DNA of 64,000 bases from Macrotis lagotis (lineage: Eukaryota > Chordata > Mammalia > Peramelemorphia > Peramelidae): NCBI RefSeq assembly GCF_037893015.1, contig NC_133663.1, forward strand, positions 221,615,753-221,679,752, in the 5' to 3' direction. How positions within the stretch are numbered: the stretch's first letter is position 1; every line of letters starts with the position of its first letter. The notes beneath the pieces are model-generated. The model saw nothing but the letters and a program-made list of their open reading frames with translations, made no database searches and was not told the DNA's origin. Shown here piece after piece: positions 11,401 to 22,310 of the stretch. The translations under genes and the position numbers were made by a program.

Positions 11401-12519
11401 ATAAGTAAGCAGAGAGGAAAAAAAAGGGGAACACCATTGAGAAATACTTTGCCTGTGATCCCAAAAAGGATCAAAACACTCAATATGAAGATGAGGAAGT
11501 CCAAACTCCTGCATCTAAAGACTCCATGGAAAAACAGAAATTGGGCTCAGGCTATGACAGAACTCAAAAAAGACTTTGAAAATCAAGTGAGGGAGATAGA
11601 AGATAAGTTGGGAAAAGAAACGAGAGAGATGTAGGAAAAACATGAAAATGAAGTCAGCAGCTTAGTCAAGGAAATCCAAAAAAAATGCTGAAGAAAATTG
11701 CATTTTAACAACCAGCTTAGGTCAAATGGACAAAACAGTTCAAAAAGTTATTGAGGAGAAGAATGCTTTAAAAAGCAGAATTGGCCAGGCAGAAAAAGAG
11801 ATAAGAAAGCTCTCTGAGGAAAACAAATCCTTCAGATAAAGAATGGAACTGAGGGAGATTGCTGATTTTATGAGAAATCAGGATACAATACTTCAAAATC
11901 AAAAGAATGAAAAATTAGAAGAAAATGTGAAACATCTCATTGAAAAATTAACTGATATGGAAAACAGATTCAGAAAGATAATTTTAAAATTATTGGAATA
12001 CCTGAAAGTCATGATCAAGAAAAGAGCGTTGACATCATTTTTAAAGAATTACTACAGGAAAATTGCCCTGATATCCTAGAAGCAGAGGGCAAAATAGAAA
12101 TTGAGAAAATCCACCGATCCCAAGAAAGAGATCCACAAAAAAAAACAACCCCCAGGAATATTATAGCCAAGTTCCAGAACTCCCAAGTCAAAGGGAAAAT
12201 ATTACAAGCAGCCAGAAGGACACAATTCAAATATCGTGGAGTTGCAGTCAGGATCACACAGGACTTATCAGTAACTACATTAAAAGATCATAGGGCTTGG
12301 AATATAATATTCTGGAAGGCAAAAGAGCTTAGAATGCAACCAAGAATCAACTACCCAGCAAAACTGAACATCCTCTTCCAAGGAAAAAGATGGACTTTCA
12401 ACGAACCAGGGGAATTTCAAATGTTCCTGTTAGAATGGCCAGAGCTGAACAGAAGGTTTGATCTTCAAATACAGGACTCAGGTGAAGCATAGAGAGTAGA
12501 GGAGAAGGGGAAAATATGA
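11401..12519 (+). pseudogene. L1-type ORF1 of half-LINE copy C (heavily decayed)
   Basis: The counterpart of the ORF1 in copies A and B. The start codon has become ATA (11401-11403), and several frameshifts and stops interrupt the coiled coil. The recognisable parts are the coiled coil (11840-11960, 'NQDTILQNQKNEKLEENVKHLIEKL'-like, positions given because of length), the RRM start and the C-terminal 'LEWPELNRRFDLQIQDSGE' region ending at the TGA at 12517-12519. This copy keeps the ancestral stop also seen in copy A. Confidence 0.8.
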
Positions 12520-12998
12520 GGGACTTAATGATGATGAACTACATGTGTTCCTGTATAGAAAAGTGATACTGAGAATACTCGTATGAACCTTCTCATTTAA
12601 TAAGAGCAGGTAGAAGGAGCTTTCATAGATGAAGCACAGGAGAAAGCTGAATTTTGAAGATTATAATGTGGTGTAAAATTGAGTCAATAGACAAAAGGGA
12701 AATGTAATGGGGGAAAGAAAAAGGAGAGGAGTAATATGCTAAGATATTTCATATAATAAGATTTTTTTATTACAATGAGCTATTGCAATGATATGGAAGG
12801 TGGAAGGCAAGGGGGAATGAGGGAATCTGCTCTCATTAGAGGTGGCTAGGAGAGGAAACAGTATATATACTCAATGGGGTATAGACATCTGGAGTAAGAA
12901 GGAGAGAAGGGGGATGGGGGAAGAGGGGGATGTGAGTGATGGAGGAGAGGATGGACTATGGGGGGAGAGTGGTCAGATATAACACATTTTTTTTTTTA

Positions 12999-13332
12999 CT
13001 TCTTGCAAGGGGCTGGGATTGGATGGCCTGTCTGAGACCATGGGGGCAGGTGGATGCTGGGCCTAAGTGGTGGTATGTGGGTTCAGGGCCTCTTGGCCCC
13101 AGGGCTGGGGATCTGTCTGCTGCGCCACTCAGCTACCCTATAGCAGAGACAGAGGGAAAGGAGAAAGAAAATATAGTACATAGTAGTGGAGAAGTATGAA
13201 TGGAGGGAGTTGCAATAAGCAATGGCGACCGTGGAAAAATATAGAAGTAACTTTTGTGATGGACTTATGAAGAATGTGATCTACCTGCAACAAAGCTCAT
13301 GGTGTTGGAACACAGACTAAAGCACATTTTTA

Positions 13333-13377
<45 letters not shown>

Positions 13378-13728
13378 TATCATTATTATTTGGGGGGTTG
13401 CAAGGCAAATGGGGCTGGGTGGCCTGCCTGGGCCCACACAGTTGCGTGATTGTTAGGTGTCTGAGGCCGGATTTGGACCCAGGTGCTCCTGGCTCAAGGG
13501 CTAGTGCTCTATCCACCACCCAGCCACCCCCCCCTAATATTATTATTATTACTACTATTTTTTTTATTTTGGGTCTCTTTTTTTTTTATTTTTGCAGGGC
13601 AATGGGGTTGGAGTGGCTTGCACAGGGTCACACAGCTGGGTGATTGTTGGGTGTCTGGGGCCGAATTTGGGCTCGGGTGTTCCTGGCCCCAGAGCCAGTG
13701 ATCTGTCCACTGTGCCACCTGGTCATAC
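12999..13728 (-). repeat. Three reverse-oriented SINE-like modules in the 3' region of copy C
   Basis: Modules at 12999-13140, 13391-13530 and 13592-13728. Each is collinear with the matching module of copy B and separated by the same kind of ATT/T-rich spacer. This shared order shows that the arrangement existed in the source element. Confidence 0.75.
13331..13390. repeat. (ATT)n microsatellite
   Basis: About 60 bp of ATT repeats with a CATT interruption, between modules 1 and 2 of half-LINE copy C. It grew from the ATT spacer seen in shorter form in copy B. Confidence 0.95.
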
Positions 13729-13923
13729 TTATTATAATTATTATTATCATTATTATCATTATTTTAATTTTTTCCTTTCTCCTTTATCACTCATGTGGAT
13801 CAATATTTGGGGGGTATTATGTTTATTCTTAAACAAGAATATTTTAGTAATGTATAAAAAAACATTATTTGTACAAAATAAGAATAAATAAATAAATGAG
13901 TAAAATAATCTACCCATTAAAAA

Positions 13924-14720
13924 AAGAAGAAATCAAAACTATTTTAGTCACATTAAAAAGTCTAAATTAGAGAATGAGGTACCACCAGCACATCTAATAG
14001 CAATGAAAATGAGAGGAAAATAGATACTGTAATGAACTACTGGTGGCGTCTGGAGAACAATTTTGAACTAGACCCAAAGGGCTATAAAACTATGCAAATT
14101 CTTTGGCCCAGCAATATCACTATTTGGTCTGTAGCCCAAAGAGATCAAAGAAAAAGAAAAAAGATCTATTTATAGCAGCTATTTTTGTGGTAGCAAAAAT
14201 TGATAATTGAAGGGATATTTGTCATTTAAGATTCCTTAATTGAACAAATTGTGGCATATAATTAATGTTATATTATTGTACCATGAGAAATGACAAGAAT
14301 GTGGTTTCAGAAAAACATGGTAAGACCTATAGCAACTGATGATAAGTGAAATGAGAAGAACCAAGAGATTATTGTTCACAGTAACAGTAGTATTGTAATG
14401 AAGATATCTGTGAAAGACTTGGTCTATCTAATCAATACAATGGTCCAAGACAATTCAAAATGACTCATGATGAAAAATGCTATCTATATCCAGAGAGAGA
14501 GCTGATGAGCTTTGAGTACAAAATGAAGTATAATTTTCTCACTTTATTTTTATTGCTTCTAAAAATGGTTAATATGAAAATATATTTTGCATGATTTCAC
14601 ATTTATATTGTTATATTGCTTGTCTTCTCAGTGAATGGGGGAAGGAATAGAAAAGGAGATAATTTAGAACTCGTTTTTTAAAAAGAAAGTAAAAAATATA
14701 CAAATAATAATTTTTTTAAA
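13924..14720 (+). mobile_element. Old L1 (host of the nest): ORF2 C-terminal region and 3' UTR
   Basis: Reads as the end of L1 ORF2: 'GGTACCACCAGCACATC', then 'TGGAGAACAATTTTGAACTA', 'GGCCCAGCAATATCACTATT', 'AAATTGATAATTGAAGGGAT' and 'AAAAACATGGTAAGACCTAT'. The L1 3' UTR follows, ending near 14720 in A/T-rich sequence. The order is collinear with 10400-10519, so I read it as the far end of the L1 whose 5' part starts near 5156. Confidence 0.75.
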
Positions 14721-14977
14721 GAAAATTCTGAAAAAGTTTATAAATGAAAAGGTAGATATAAAGTAATAAAGTATCCATGCTCAGGGGAAAATTTTTTACC
14801 TTTGACATTCCTCAGTGCTAGTTCCTGTCCATATATGATTCAGAGCTACTTTAACTTCCATTTCTTTTGCCCCATGTTATATGTAACACTTTTTCCCAAT
14901 ACATATTATGTATTGGAAGTTCTTGTTACTTCAAATCCTTTAAGAATTTATTTATATTAGATTATGAGACTCACTAT

Positions 14978-15125
14978 TTCTTTTTTTTCTTTTTGCAATG
15001 CAATCAGGGTTAAAGGACTTGCCCAGGGTCACTAGTAAAGTATCAGGTGTCTGAGACTGGATTTGAACTCAGATCCTCCTGACTCCAGGACTATTATTCT
15101 ATCCATTATGCCACCTAGCTGCCCT
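14978..15125 (-). mobile_element. Marsupial tRNA-derived SINE
   Basis: Begins with the T-rich complement of the tail, followed by 'GGACTTGCCCAGGGTCACTA' and the complement of the head, 'CATTATGCCACCTAGCTGCC'. Confidence 0.9.
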
Positions 15126-15394
15126 AAAATGGCTCACTTCTATGTATTTGTGTTAATCCCCTATATAGTTTAAAATCCCTTATTAGAGATTTCTAAAGCA
15201 AAGCTTCTTTCCCCAAACTAAATTCTCACTTTTATTCTTGCTGCATTGATTTTACTCATTAAAAGGGTTTTTTTAAATTTTATTTAATCTAATTTGCTTA
15301 TTTTTCTCTTTTATATTCATTTCTTTATATTATTTGGTTAAGAATTCTACTCTGACATTTTCTGAAGGTCAAGGTCACTTTTTCCACCAAACCG

Positions 15395-16216
15395 TTAGAG
15401 AAGAAGGAATTGTGAACTGATCCAACCATTCTGGAGAGCAATATGGAACTACACCCAAAGAGAAATAAAACCAATCATTCCCTTTGATCCAGAAATACCA
15501 ATTCTAGGTCAGAAGAAATCATAAAAAAATGGGAAAAGTCCCACATGTTCCAAAGTATTCATAGCAACTCTTTTTGTAATGGTAAAGAATTGGAAATTGA
15601 GGGGATGCCTATCAATTGGTGAATGGTTGAACAACATATGGTTTATGAATATTATGGAATACTATTGTTCCTTAAGAAGACATGAATGGTTGAACTCTGG
15701 AGAAACATGGAACAAATTACAGGCACTGATGTTGAGTAAAGGGAGTAGAACTGAGATAACATTATAGACATTAACAACATTCTGAGTTGATCAACCTTGA
15801 TGGATGCAACTCAGCAGTTCAGAGAACTAGGACAACCTAGGAGATCTGCTATGGACAGTGCTATACAAATCCAGAGGAAGAAAAACAAAACAAAACAAAA
15901 CAAAAGTTTTCAGAATCTGAATGAACAAACACTACATTCACTTTTTAAAAATTTCCCTTATGTTTTTGTTTTCTATCTCATGCTTTTCTCCCTTTTTCCT
16001 TAATCCTAATTCCTCATACAGAAAATGACTAATCTGTAAACATGTTAAACATATGTATGCACAATATTCACCAGAATGTCTATGTGCTGAGGGGAGGAGG
16101 ATGGGAAGGAAGGGTGGAAGAAAATTAAGTAATTTTAAAATATGCATACACATGTGAATGAATGTTGAAAACTTTCATAACATGTAATTGAAAAATAAAA
16201 ATATCAATTGGAAAAA
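15395..16216 (+). mobile_element. 5'-truncated L1: ORF2 C-terminus and 3' UTR
   Basis: Starts near 'GAAGGAATTGTGAACTGATC', the L1 segment just before 'CCATTCTGGAGAGCAA'. It continues through 'CCCTTTGATCCAGAAATACC', 'TGGTAAAGAATTGGAAATTG' and 'GGAATACTATTGTTCC', then a 3' UTR ending 'TAATTGAAAAATAAAAATA'. ORF2 is broken by several stops. Its A-rich end lies directly against the RNASEH1 retrocopy at 16217. Confidence 0.85.
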
Positions 16217-16900
16217 AATAATAGAAGAAAAGGGGCACAAGGAGGAATTGGTGGCTACTAGGGACCAAGACATGATCTAAACATAAGTGATAAACATTCT
16301 GGATAACAGACAAACCAAAGAGCATCATTAGAAGCAACTATCAAAGGGGTTGAGCAAGCAAAGACCCAAAATAAGGACAACCTCACTATGTGCACAGACA
16401 GCCAACTTGTCACCAAAGGTATCAATGACTGGATTAACACCTGGAGAAAAAAACAGCTAGAAAACAAATAATAAAGATGTTGTCCATAGAGACCAATTCA
16501 CTAAGCTGGATAATATGACTTGGAACATGAATGTTGAATGGAAGTATGTACCTGCTCGTTCAAAGGTTGAAGGCAATACTGCAGCTCAAAAATTAGCAAA
16601 AGAAGCATCTAGGAAGAAGTGAGAAGACTTAATCAATATTCACAGATGTTGAAATTTAGGTTAAAGGGTCACTCTGTTTAATTTTGCAATATTATCTCCA
16701 AATCATTTTCTTTACCTTTTTCCCCACTTTGTGTTGGAGTTGTAAATTCTAAAGCTATCTTTGGACATTTTCTTCATATGATTTCTTGGTTTTCTATATG
16801 CTATTTTAAGTTTTCTTTCATAATACAAACCAAAAAGAAATGCATACTACAAACAGCTGTAGAAATTGTTCACATGTACTAATAAAAAAATAAAGGAAAG
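16217..16900 (+). pseudogene. RNASEH1: RNASEH1 processed pseudogene, 5'-truncated
   Basis: RNase H1 removes RNA from RNA-DNA hybrids in nucleus and mitochondria. Translation from 16217 gives 'NNRRKGAQGGIGGY.GPRHD', then 'QTNQRASLEATIKGVEQAKT' and 'CTDSQLVTKGINDWINTWRK'. In a second frame it gives 'NVEWKYVPARSKVEGNTAAQ', 'KLAKEASRKK' and a stop at 16620-16622. This follows the order of the catalytic domain of vertebrate RNASEH1, without introns. The 5' half (hybrid-binding domain and linker) is absent. Early stops and one frameshift near 16463-16473 break it. Of the catalytic acids, the TDS aspartate remains; the positions equivalent to the QRAE glutamate and the final EAD aspartate are changed, as is the PGH histidine. 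A 3' UTR with AATAAA at 16881 and an A-rich end fits a retrocopied mRNA. Divergence is high, so it is an old copy. Confidence 0.78.
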
Positions 16901-19435
16901 GCAGATTCAGATGTACTCTGACTTACTCAACTCTCACTCTAGATCCTAGAAACCAATCAAGACTGCTTGGTTGTTCACACAACTCAGTATATGGGAGTCA
17001 CCAACTTTTCCTTCAGGTAGTATAGACTGTGAAACAAACCTTTCTTTCATCCCTAAATATGCTTTGTGATTTGATTCTAAAGGACCTTTAATATTTATCT
17101 TACTTGTACCCTAAAGTTTCCTACTATCATCTGACTTATTGATAATATCAAGATGCTTGCTTAGACCGTGCAATCTGCCTTTATGTCTTATATCTTTATG
17201 TCTTAAGACTTTTAGAACTTAGAAATGCCAATAGGTGAACTCTCTTAAGTATATTGTCTTTCTTGCCCCTCCCTCAAGTGTGTCCTGGACTATAGATTAT
17301 TTTTCTCTAGTTGCTGTCCCTATTGCTAAGCTTAGCACTTTGAACTTAGTATGAATAGAAATTCAATAAATGTTTTTTCATTAATTTTTCATGTCTGGCT
17401 TATGACTCCCTGACTCTTCTAATAAATGCCATTTTTACTTTATGAAACAAACAATTTTTTTTCCATTTAAGAACAATTTTAAGTATGTGACAAAGGTAGG
17501 GACTTTAGGGACAAGGAGGGACTTTAGGGAAAAAGAACAAAATGAATGTTGGATGATTTTCTTATCAGTAATGATGATGTTGAATATTTCACAGTTAAAA
17601 TTTCTTTTTCTTTTCTTGGTAAAATGTTCTTCACTTTTACAACTCCAGATTTTGATTACTCTTAGAAGTTTCTTATAGATTCTGTATGTCAAAGTCAAAT
17701 AATTAAATTATTCCTATTAAAAAAAGCAATTCTACCCTGAACAATCTTTCTGAAAGGTATTTCATTCCATTCTTCTTCTTCTGTTGTCTTTCTGTAATTT
17801 ATTGATCAAACTTTCCCTTGTTTTCCATCTATTTATATGTATTATCTCCCTTACTAGATTAGGAATTCTATGAGAACAGGAACTAGATTTTCATCTTCTT
17901 TACATAACTCACAATGTCTCAGGTATGATATATGCTCAAAAATATTTGTTGTGTAAGTGAATTAACATATAATTTTTTTTACAAAGAAAGAGAATTCCTT
18001 TCCTTAGAGGGAACCTGTGAAAACAAAAGAATTAAGTACATAAGAACTAACCAAATACATATTTTTCTGAATTTGTTCTGACTCTTCTGCTTATTTGTTA
18101 AAAACCAGAAAAAGTTGAATGGTTTTTTTAAAAAGTTAGATATGCCATGGATTTAGGCTTCAAGCAAAACTGCTCTGAATTGATCAATTTATAAATCCTT
18201 CCTTATTAAAGAGAGACATAGGACACAGGGAATTAGTCTTTCAATTCTTATGTGAAAAAGAAAACTACCCCCAAAAGATAAAACTTGTGCCCAAGGGAAT
18301 GAAGGGATGACTTATAATTCTCATAATAATCTAAAAGGGCCAACACAGTGGGGAGATTGTTTGATATCTAGGAACAGATATGTAGCCTGATAAAAGAAGA
18401 TCAAGTCACATAACACAGTTACATAGAAGAGTGATCAGAACAAAAACAGGTAGAATCTGAAAGATTCTATCTGGAACCTCAGCCGAATGGGAATAACTCC
18501 TCTCCATTTATATTCCTTAATATTGGTGTGTACTATATAATTATAAATAGGTCAGATGGCTTCAGATCATAAAGCCATCTGTCTTTGTCTATTTAATAAT
18601 GACAACTGCTTTTCACTCATCATATTTAAAGCTTAATTCTGGATTTCAAAACAATAAAGTATATCAGGAAAGCATAAGTCTGCTCTTTTATAAAAATGAT
18701 ATGTTTGTAAGACAGAATTCCATTTATAAAAAAATTAAAATGAACTTAAATCATTTATATTACCTGTTTTTTCTTGTGCTTGTTCAATGCAGAGGTTTTC
18801 CTCACCAGTCTTTCCAAGAAAAACAAAAACAACAAAGCATCCCTTTTCTCAGTTATCAAACTATGGTAGGTGAACAGATCAGAAAAAGGGTAGGCACTTT
18901 AGCTCTTTTGAAAGCACTAGAGCTCACCGCCTGCAGTGTTTTGTGTCTTCCTGACATCTCTGCAGTTATTTGCAGGGAGTTTTCTAATTAAATAAATGAA
19001 AAGATAAAGAATTGCTTTCTCTACTTTTCCAGACTGAAATCAGAGCACAGAAGTACAGATAAAATACTGGCCTATAGCAGTGCTGCAAAGTACTGCAGCT
19101 GTGTGTTCACTGCTCTACAGAAAAATCGAAAATCACAAGTCTGTACATAAGGAGATGAGATTAAGTTATCTGCTGCAAATCAGCAGTCACATGTTCACTT
19201 CTAAGCTATCCCTTTCAAGGGGGACAACTTTTGTTTTTTAAGAATCAAATCACAAACCAGTGCAAATTATACAAGAGGATTTTATTGCCTGAAAAAAGTA
19301 TATTTCTCTAATTATATGTATCTGAGTATATGTATGTTTGTGTAATTATATGCACACATACATAAAATTAGATATACATACTTTTTCAGAAATAAAATTT
19401 TTTTCATAATTTGTACTTCTATATGTATTTATATG
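16901..19435. other. Mostly unassigned sequence with one L2 3' end
   Basis: AT-rich, without a protein-like open frame or RNA gene. An L2 3' end lies at 17830-17965 (listed separately). The part 18950-19200 is less AT-rich and shows no repeat I recognise, so it is a candidate for conservation checks only. Confidence 0.5.
17830..17965 (+). mobile_element. L2 3' end fragment
   Basis: Carries the L2 end signature: 'TAGATTAGGAATTCTATGAG' (from 'GTAAGCTCC.TGAGGGCAGGG'), then 'CTCAAAAATATTTGTTG'. Ancient and diverged. Confidence 0.6.
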
Positions 19436-19440
19436 TATGT

Positions 19441-19475
<35 letters not shown>

Positions 19476-19485
19476 CACATACATA
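19441..19485. repeat. (CA)n(TA)n microsatellite
   Basis: Alternating AC then AT dinucleotides immediately before a MAR1-type SINE. Confidence 0.95.
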
Positions 19486-19728
19486 GCAGCTAGGTGGAGC
19501 AGTGGACAGAGTACTGGGCTTGGAATCTGAAAGACTCATCTTCATGATTCCAAATCCTGCCTCAGACACTTACTAAATGTATGAGCCTGGACAAGTCACT
19601 TTACCCTCTTTTCCTTAGTTTCCTCATCTATAAAATGAAGTGGAGAAAGAAATAGCAAACTTCTCCAGTATCTTTGCCAAGAAACTCCCAAATGGGTTCA
19701 CAAAGATTCAAACAACTAAAATGACTAT
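19486..19728 (+). mobile_element. MAR1-type SINE with BovB/RTE-like tail
   Basis: Full-length: head 'CAGCTAGGTGGAGCAGTGGA', body 'CCTCAGACACTTACTAAATG', 'TTTCCTCATCTATAAAATGA', then a tail 'CTCCAGTATCTTTGCCAAGA' and 'CAAATGGGTTCACAAAGA'. The tail resembles the BovB/RTE 3' end found also in ruminant SINEs, which suggests mobilisation by an RTE LINE and not by L1. Confidence 0.88.
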
Positions 19729-19739
19729 AAATGGGTACT

Positions 19740-21035
19740 ACTCATATTTCCAAGGATGGGCCCCCATTTGGTCAGTTCACTCTCAGGTCCATATGCACTT
19801 CGGACACAAAGACAAAACTGTGATAACACCTGTTCTCAGACAGCTTACATTCTACTCAGGGGATACAATATGTAAATATGCAAGTATACAAATGGTTATT
19901 TGAAGTGCGAGAACACATTAATGTAACCAAAATAAGTTTCCTATATGAGATGGAACATAAAGCAAACCTTGAGGAAAAATTGGGATTAGATTTAGATTAG
20001 AGGCAAAGCCTAGAGAGCTACCTTCAAGACACAAGCATGGAGATAAACAGGTAAGCTCAAATGGCTGGCCTTGAAGAGATAAATCTGGAAAAGGAAGCCC
20101 TGGCTTTAAAGGTCAACTAGAGATTGTGCATTTTAGCCCAGAGACAATAAAAAAAGAGAAGATTTTGGAGGAGAGGAATGACATAGTCTCATTTGTGTTC
20201 TACAAAGTTTATTTTGCCATGTTTATGGGACATTGCATAGGAGATAGGGAAACTAAGAAATAGGAAGAATAATGAGAAGACTATTGCAATAGTCTAGGCA
20301 GTAGGCAATGAGAGCTTGAGATGGTACAGAAGTCCCATGAGTGGAGAGAAAGGAACAAAGGTAAGGAATTTTTTAGAGGTAGATTTGGTAAGCTACTGTA
20401 AGAGTTTATATCTATCTATGTATCTATATGTCTATATATCTATATCTATCTATACATATATATACATATATACATATATGTATATATATATACATACACA
20501 CACACACACATACAGGGAATTAGAAGTCTCAAAGATGTTTTCTAAGAATGTGAACCTGAGTGACTGGAAAGGTAAAGTTTTTGTGGAAGATAAAATCAAA
20601 AGAAATTCTTTAAAGTATAAAAACATGGAACTGACCTAGGGAGATGACTCAATTTGATTTTGGTGGGCATATTAAATTTATAATGTCTCTCAGACATCAC
20701 ATGTAATTGGAGATGTCCACATGGTGGTTCTGGTCTGGAGATAAAACTTGGACATATAGGGATCCTTTGGCAAAAAGAAGATTGTTAAACTCAATTGAAC
20801 TGATGGGATCACTTTTAGAGAAAGTATAAATATTAAAGACAAAGGGACCCAAGTCAAGGCTTAGAATATATCCATTATTAGGAGAGTGATATGGGTGGGT
20901 CATCTAATAAAAGTTAGTAAGAGAAAGTAGTTGAACAGATAGGAAGTAACTAGGAAAAAGCAAAGTTGAAGAAGAAGATAATATCCATCAGGAGGGATGT
21001 GGCTAATACCCTCAAAAGCTAAAAACATCAGGGAT
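19740..21035. repeat. Unnamed long dispersed repeat (family R1), interrupted by a microsatellite
   Basis: Collinear by eye with 23820-24990. Both have the order 'CTTACATTCTACTCAGGGG', a 'GGAATGACATAGTCTCATTT' phrase, 'ATTGCAATAGTCTAGGCAG', then after the microsatellite 'GAGATGTCCACATGG' and 'AAGGGACCCAAGTCAAGG' (in the other copy 'GCAGGCCAGGGCACC'). Shorter pieces recur at 53440-53760, 55310-55400 and 56430-56550. No coding capacity seen. I do not know its formal name. Confidence 0.55.
20407..20513. repeat. TATC/TATA/CA compound microsatellite
   Basis: About 107 bp of TCTA/TATG/TA units ending in (CA)n, inside the R1 repeat. Confidence 0.95.
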
Positions 21036-21039
21036 AGGA

Positions 21040-21145
21040 GAGAAGGAAGGAGGAAGGGACAGAATTTGGAATTCAAAACTTTTTAAAAAGTTTTTTAAAT
21101 TGTTTTAATATGTTTTGGGGAAAAAATAAAATATTAGATTAAAAA
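21040..21145 (+). mobile_element. L1 3' terminal fragment
   Basis: Only the last ~100 bp: 'GGAGGAAGGGACAGAATTTG', 'GAATTCAAAACTTTTT', then 'GTTTTAATATG' and an A-rich end. This matches the marsupial L1 3' UTR end pattern. Confidence 0.6.
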
Positions 21146-22094
21146 ATCTAAAACAAGGTCTAGAATTAGAACTGAGAAAAGGCTACAGAAGATTTAGCAA
21201 TTAAGAAATTGGCTAACCTTAAAAAAAAGCATTTTCAGTTAAATAATAATAAACCAGGATTCAGGGATGAGAAATGAATGAGAGGAGAAGACATGGAAAA
21301 AAAGCATCAAAATGTTCTGTATTTCTTGAAGTCTTGTACTGAAAAGGTAGCAGATTTTAAAACATTTCATTCCTATTTTAACTTTTCTTATTAATTAGGG
21401 ACTAATTAGGCCCAATGTTGATAATCTGGAGTGATGAATGTAGGAAAGGGGGAAAGTTTAATATTTTTTCACCATTTCTAGCACCTTTCCTTTCCATCAT
21501 GCCTCTTTGCATGGGATCTGGAACAACAGCCTCTTCCTTGCTGATGGTAAGTAAGACTAGGGTCTAGTTAAAAGTTAGCAAAGGGTATGAAATAGCCATT
21601 TTAAAAAAGTAAAAAGAAAAAACAATGATATCAGGGAACTTGCCTGTTCTTAGCCTCACATAAAGGTACATCTTTTCCTTATTGTGTGTTTGGAGGGGCA
21701 AAGGGAGCTGATGCGAGAAAGATATATTGAGCCAGATAAAATCATTCCTCCCTTATCTCCCTATCCCCATCACCAGTGATCTTCAGTATTCATTTACTCC
21801 TCAGACTCTTGGGGAAAGCCCACCTCAGGATGATAGGTCTGGTATCCCCAATAAGTGAGAGGTGGTGGATGTTTACAGTGGTATCTGCCTTCCCCTGCTG
21901 ATAGGTACTTTCTCATGCCCTACTTCATCCTACATTGTGGGAATTTGAGGTGGAATGGTGAAGTAGATGATAGATAGAGGGGATCCCAAGACCTAGTATT
22001 TAAAGATTGGGCCCAACCATGGTTCACCTTGCTTCTTCTGCTTCCTGACTCAAATGGGAGATACTCAGGATTCTGGCACTGTGGAAAATGTGAT
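21146..22094. other. Unassigned intergenic sequence
   Basis: No gene or nameable repeat seen. Confidence 0.45.
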
Positions 22095-22310
22095 ACAGGT
22101 ATAGTAGAGGGAAAAGAACTCTGCTTCTGAAGTCAAGGGACCTGGATTCAAATTTCACCTCTTATTACCTATAAATAGTAAGTTCCCTGATTCTCAGTTT
22201 CTTCATCTATAAAATGGGGTGGAGGGCAGGGAGTGAAGGAAGGTGGCAGTTGGACTAGAGACCTCTAAAACCCCTTTCAGCTTTGAATCTTTGGTCCTCT
22301 GCCTGAATCA
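22095..22310 (+). mobile_element. MIR/THER-type CORE-SINE
   Basis: Shows 'GGACCTGGATTCAAATTTCA', 'TTCTTCATCTATAAAATGGG', then the diagnostic 'GTTGGACTAGAGACCTC' and 'CCCCTTTCAGCTTTGAATC'. Ancient therian SINE. Confidence 0.8.

Larger units (their letters stand above)
10718..13905 (+). mobile_element. Half-LINE (HAL1-like) composite retroposon, copy C, complete with 14 bp TSD
   Basis: Same architecture as copy B: L1-like leader (GGTGGGGCCAAGATGG), GC-rich 5' UTR, ORF1 region 11401-12519, non-coding sequence, three reverse SINE-like modules (12999-13140, 13391-13530, 13592-13728), and a 3' terminal unit with TTTGTACAAA and an A-rich tail. The flanks are TAATCAACCCATTA at 10704-10717 and TAATCTACCCATTA at 13906-13919, a TSD with one mismatch. 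It is more diverged than copies A and B, so it is probably older. An (ATT)n run of about 60 bp has expanded between modules 1 and 2. Confidence 0.87.

Noticed and set aside
18599-18991. 130-codon frame with a hydrophobic centre
   Set aside because: Composition follows local AT-rich DNA, it crosses unrelated sequence, and no domain or splice signals support it.
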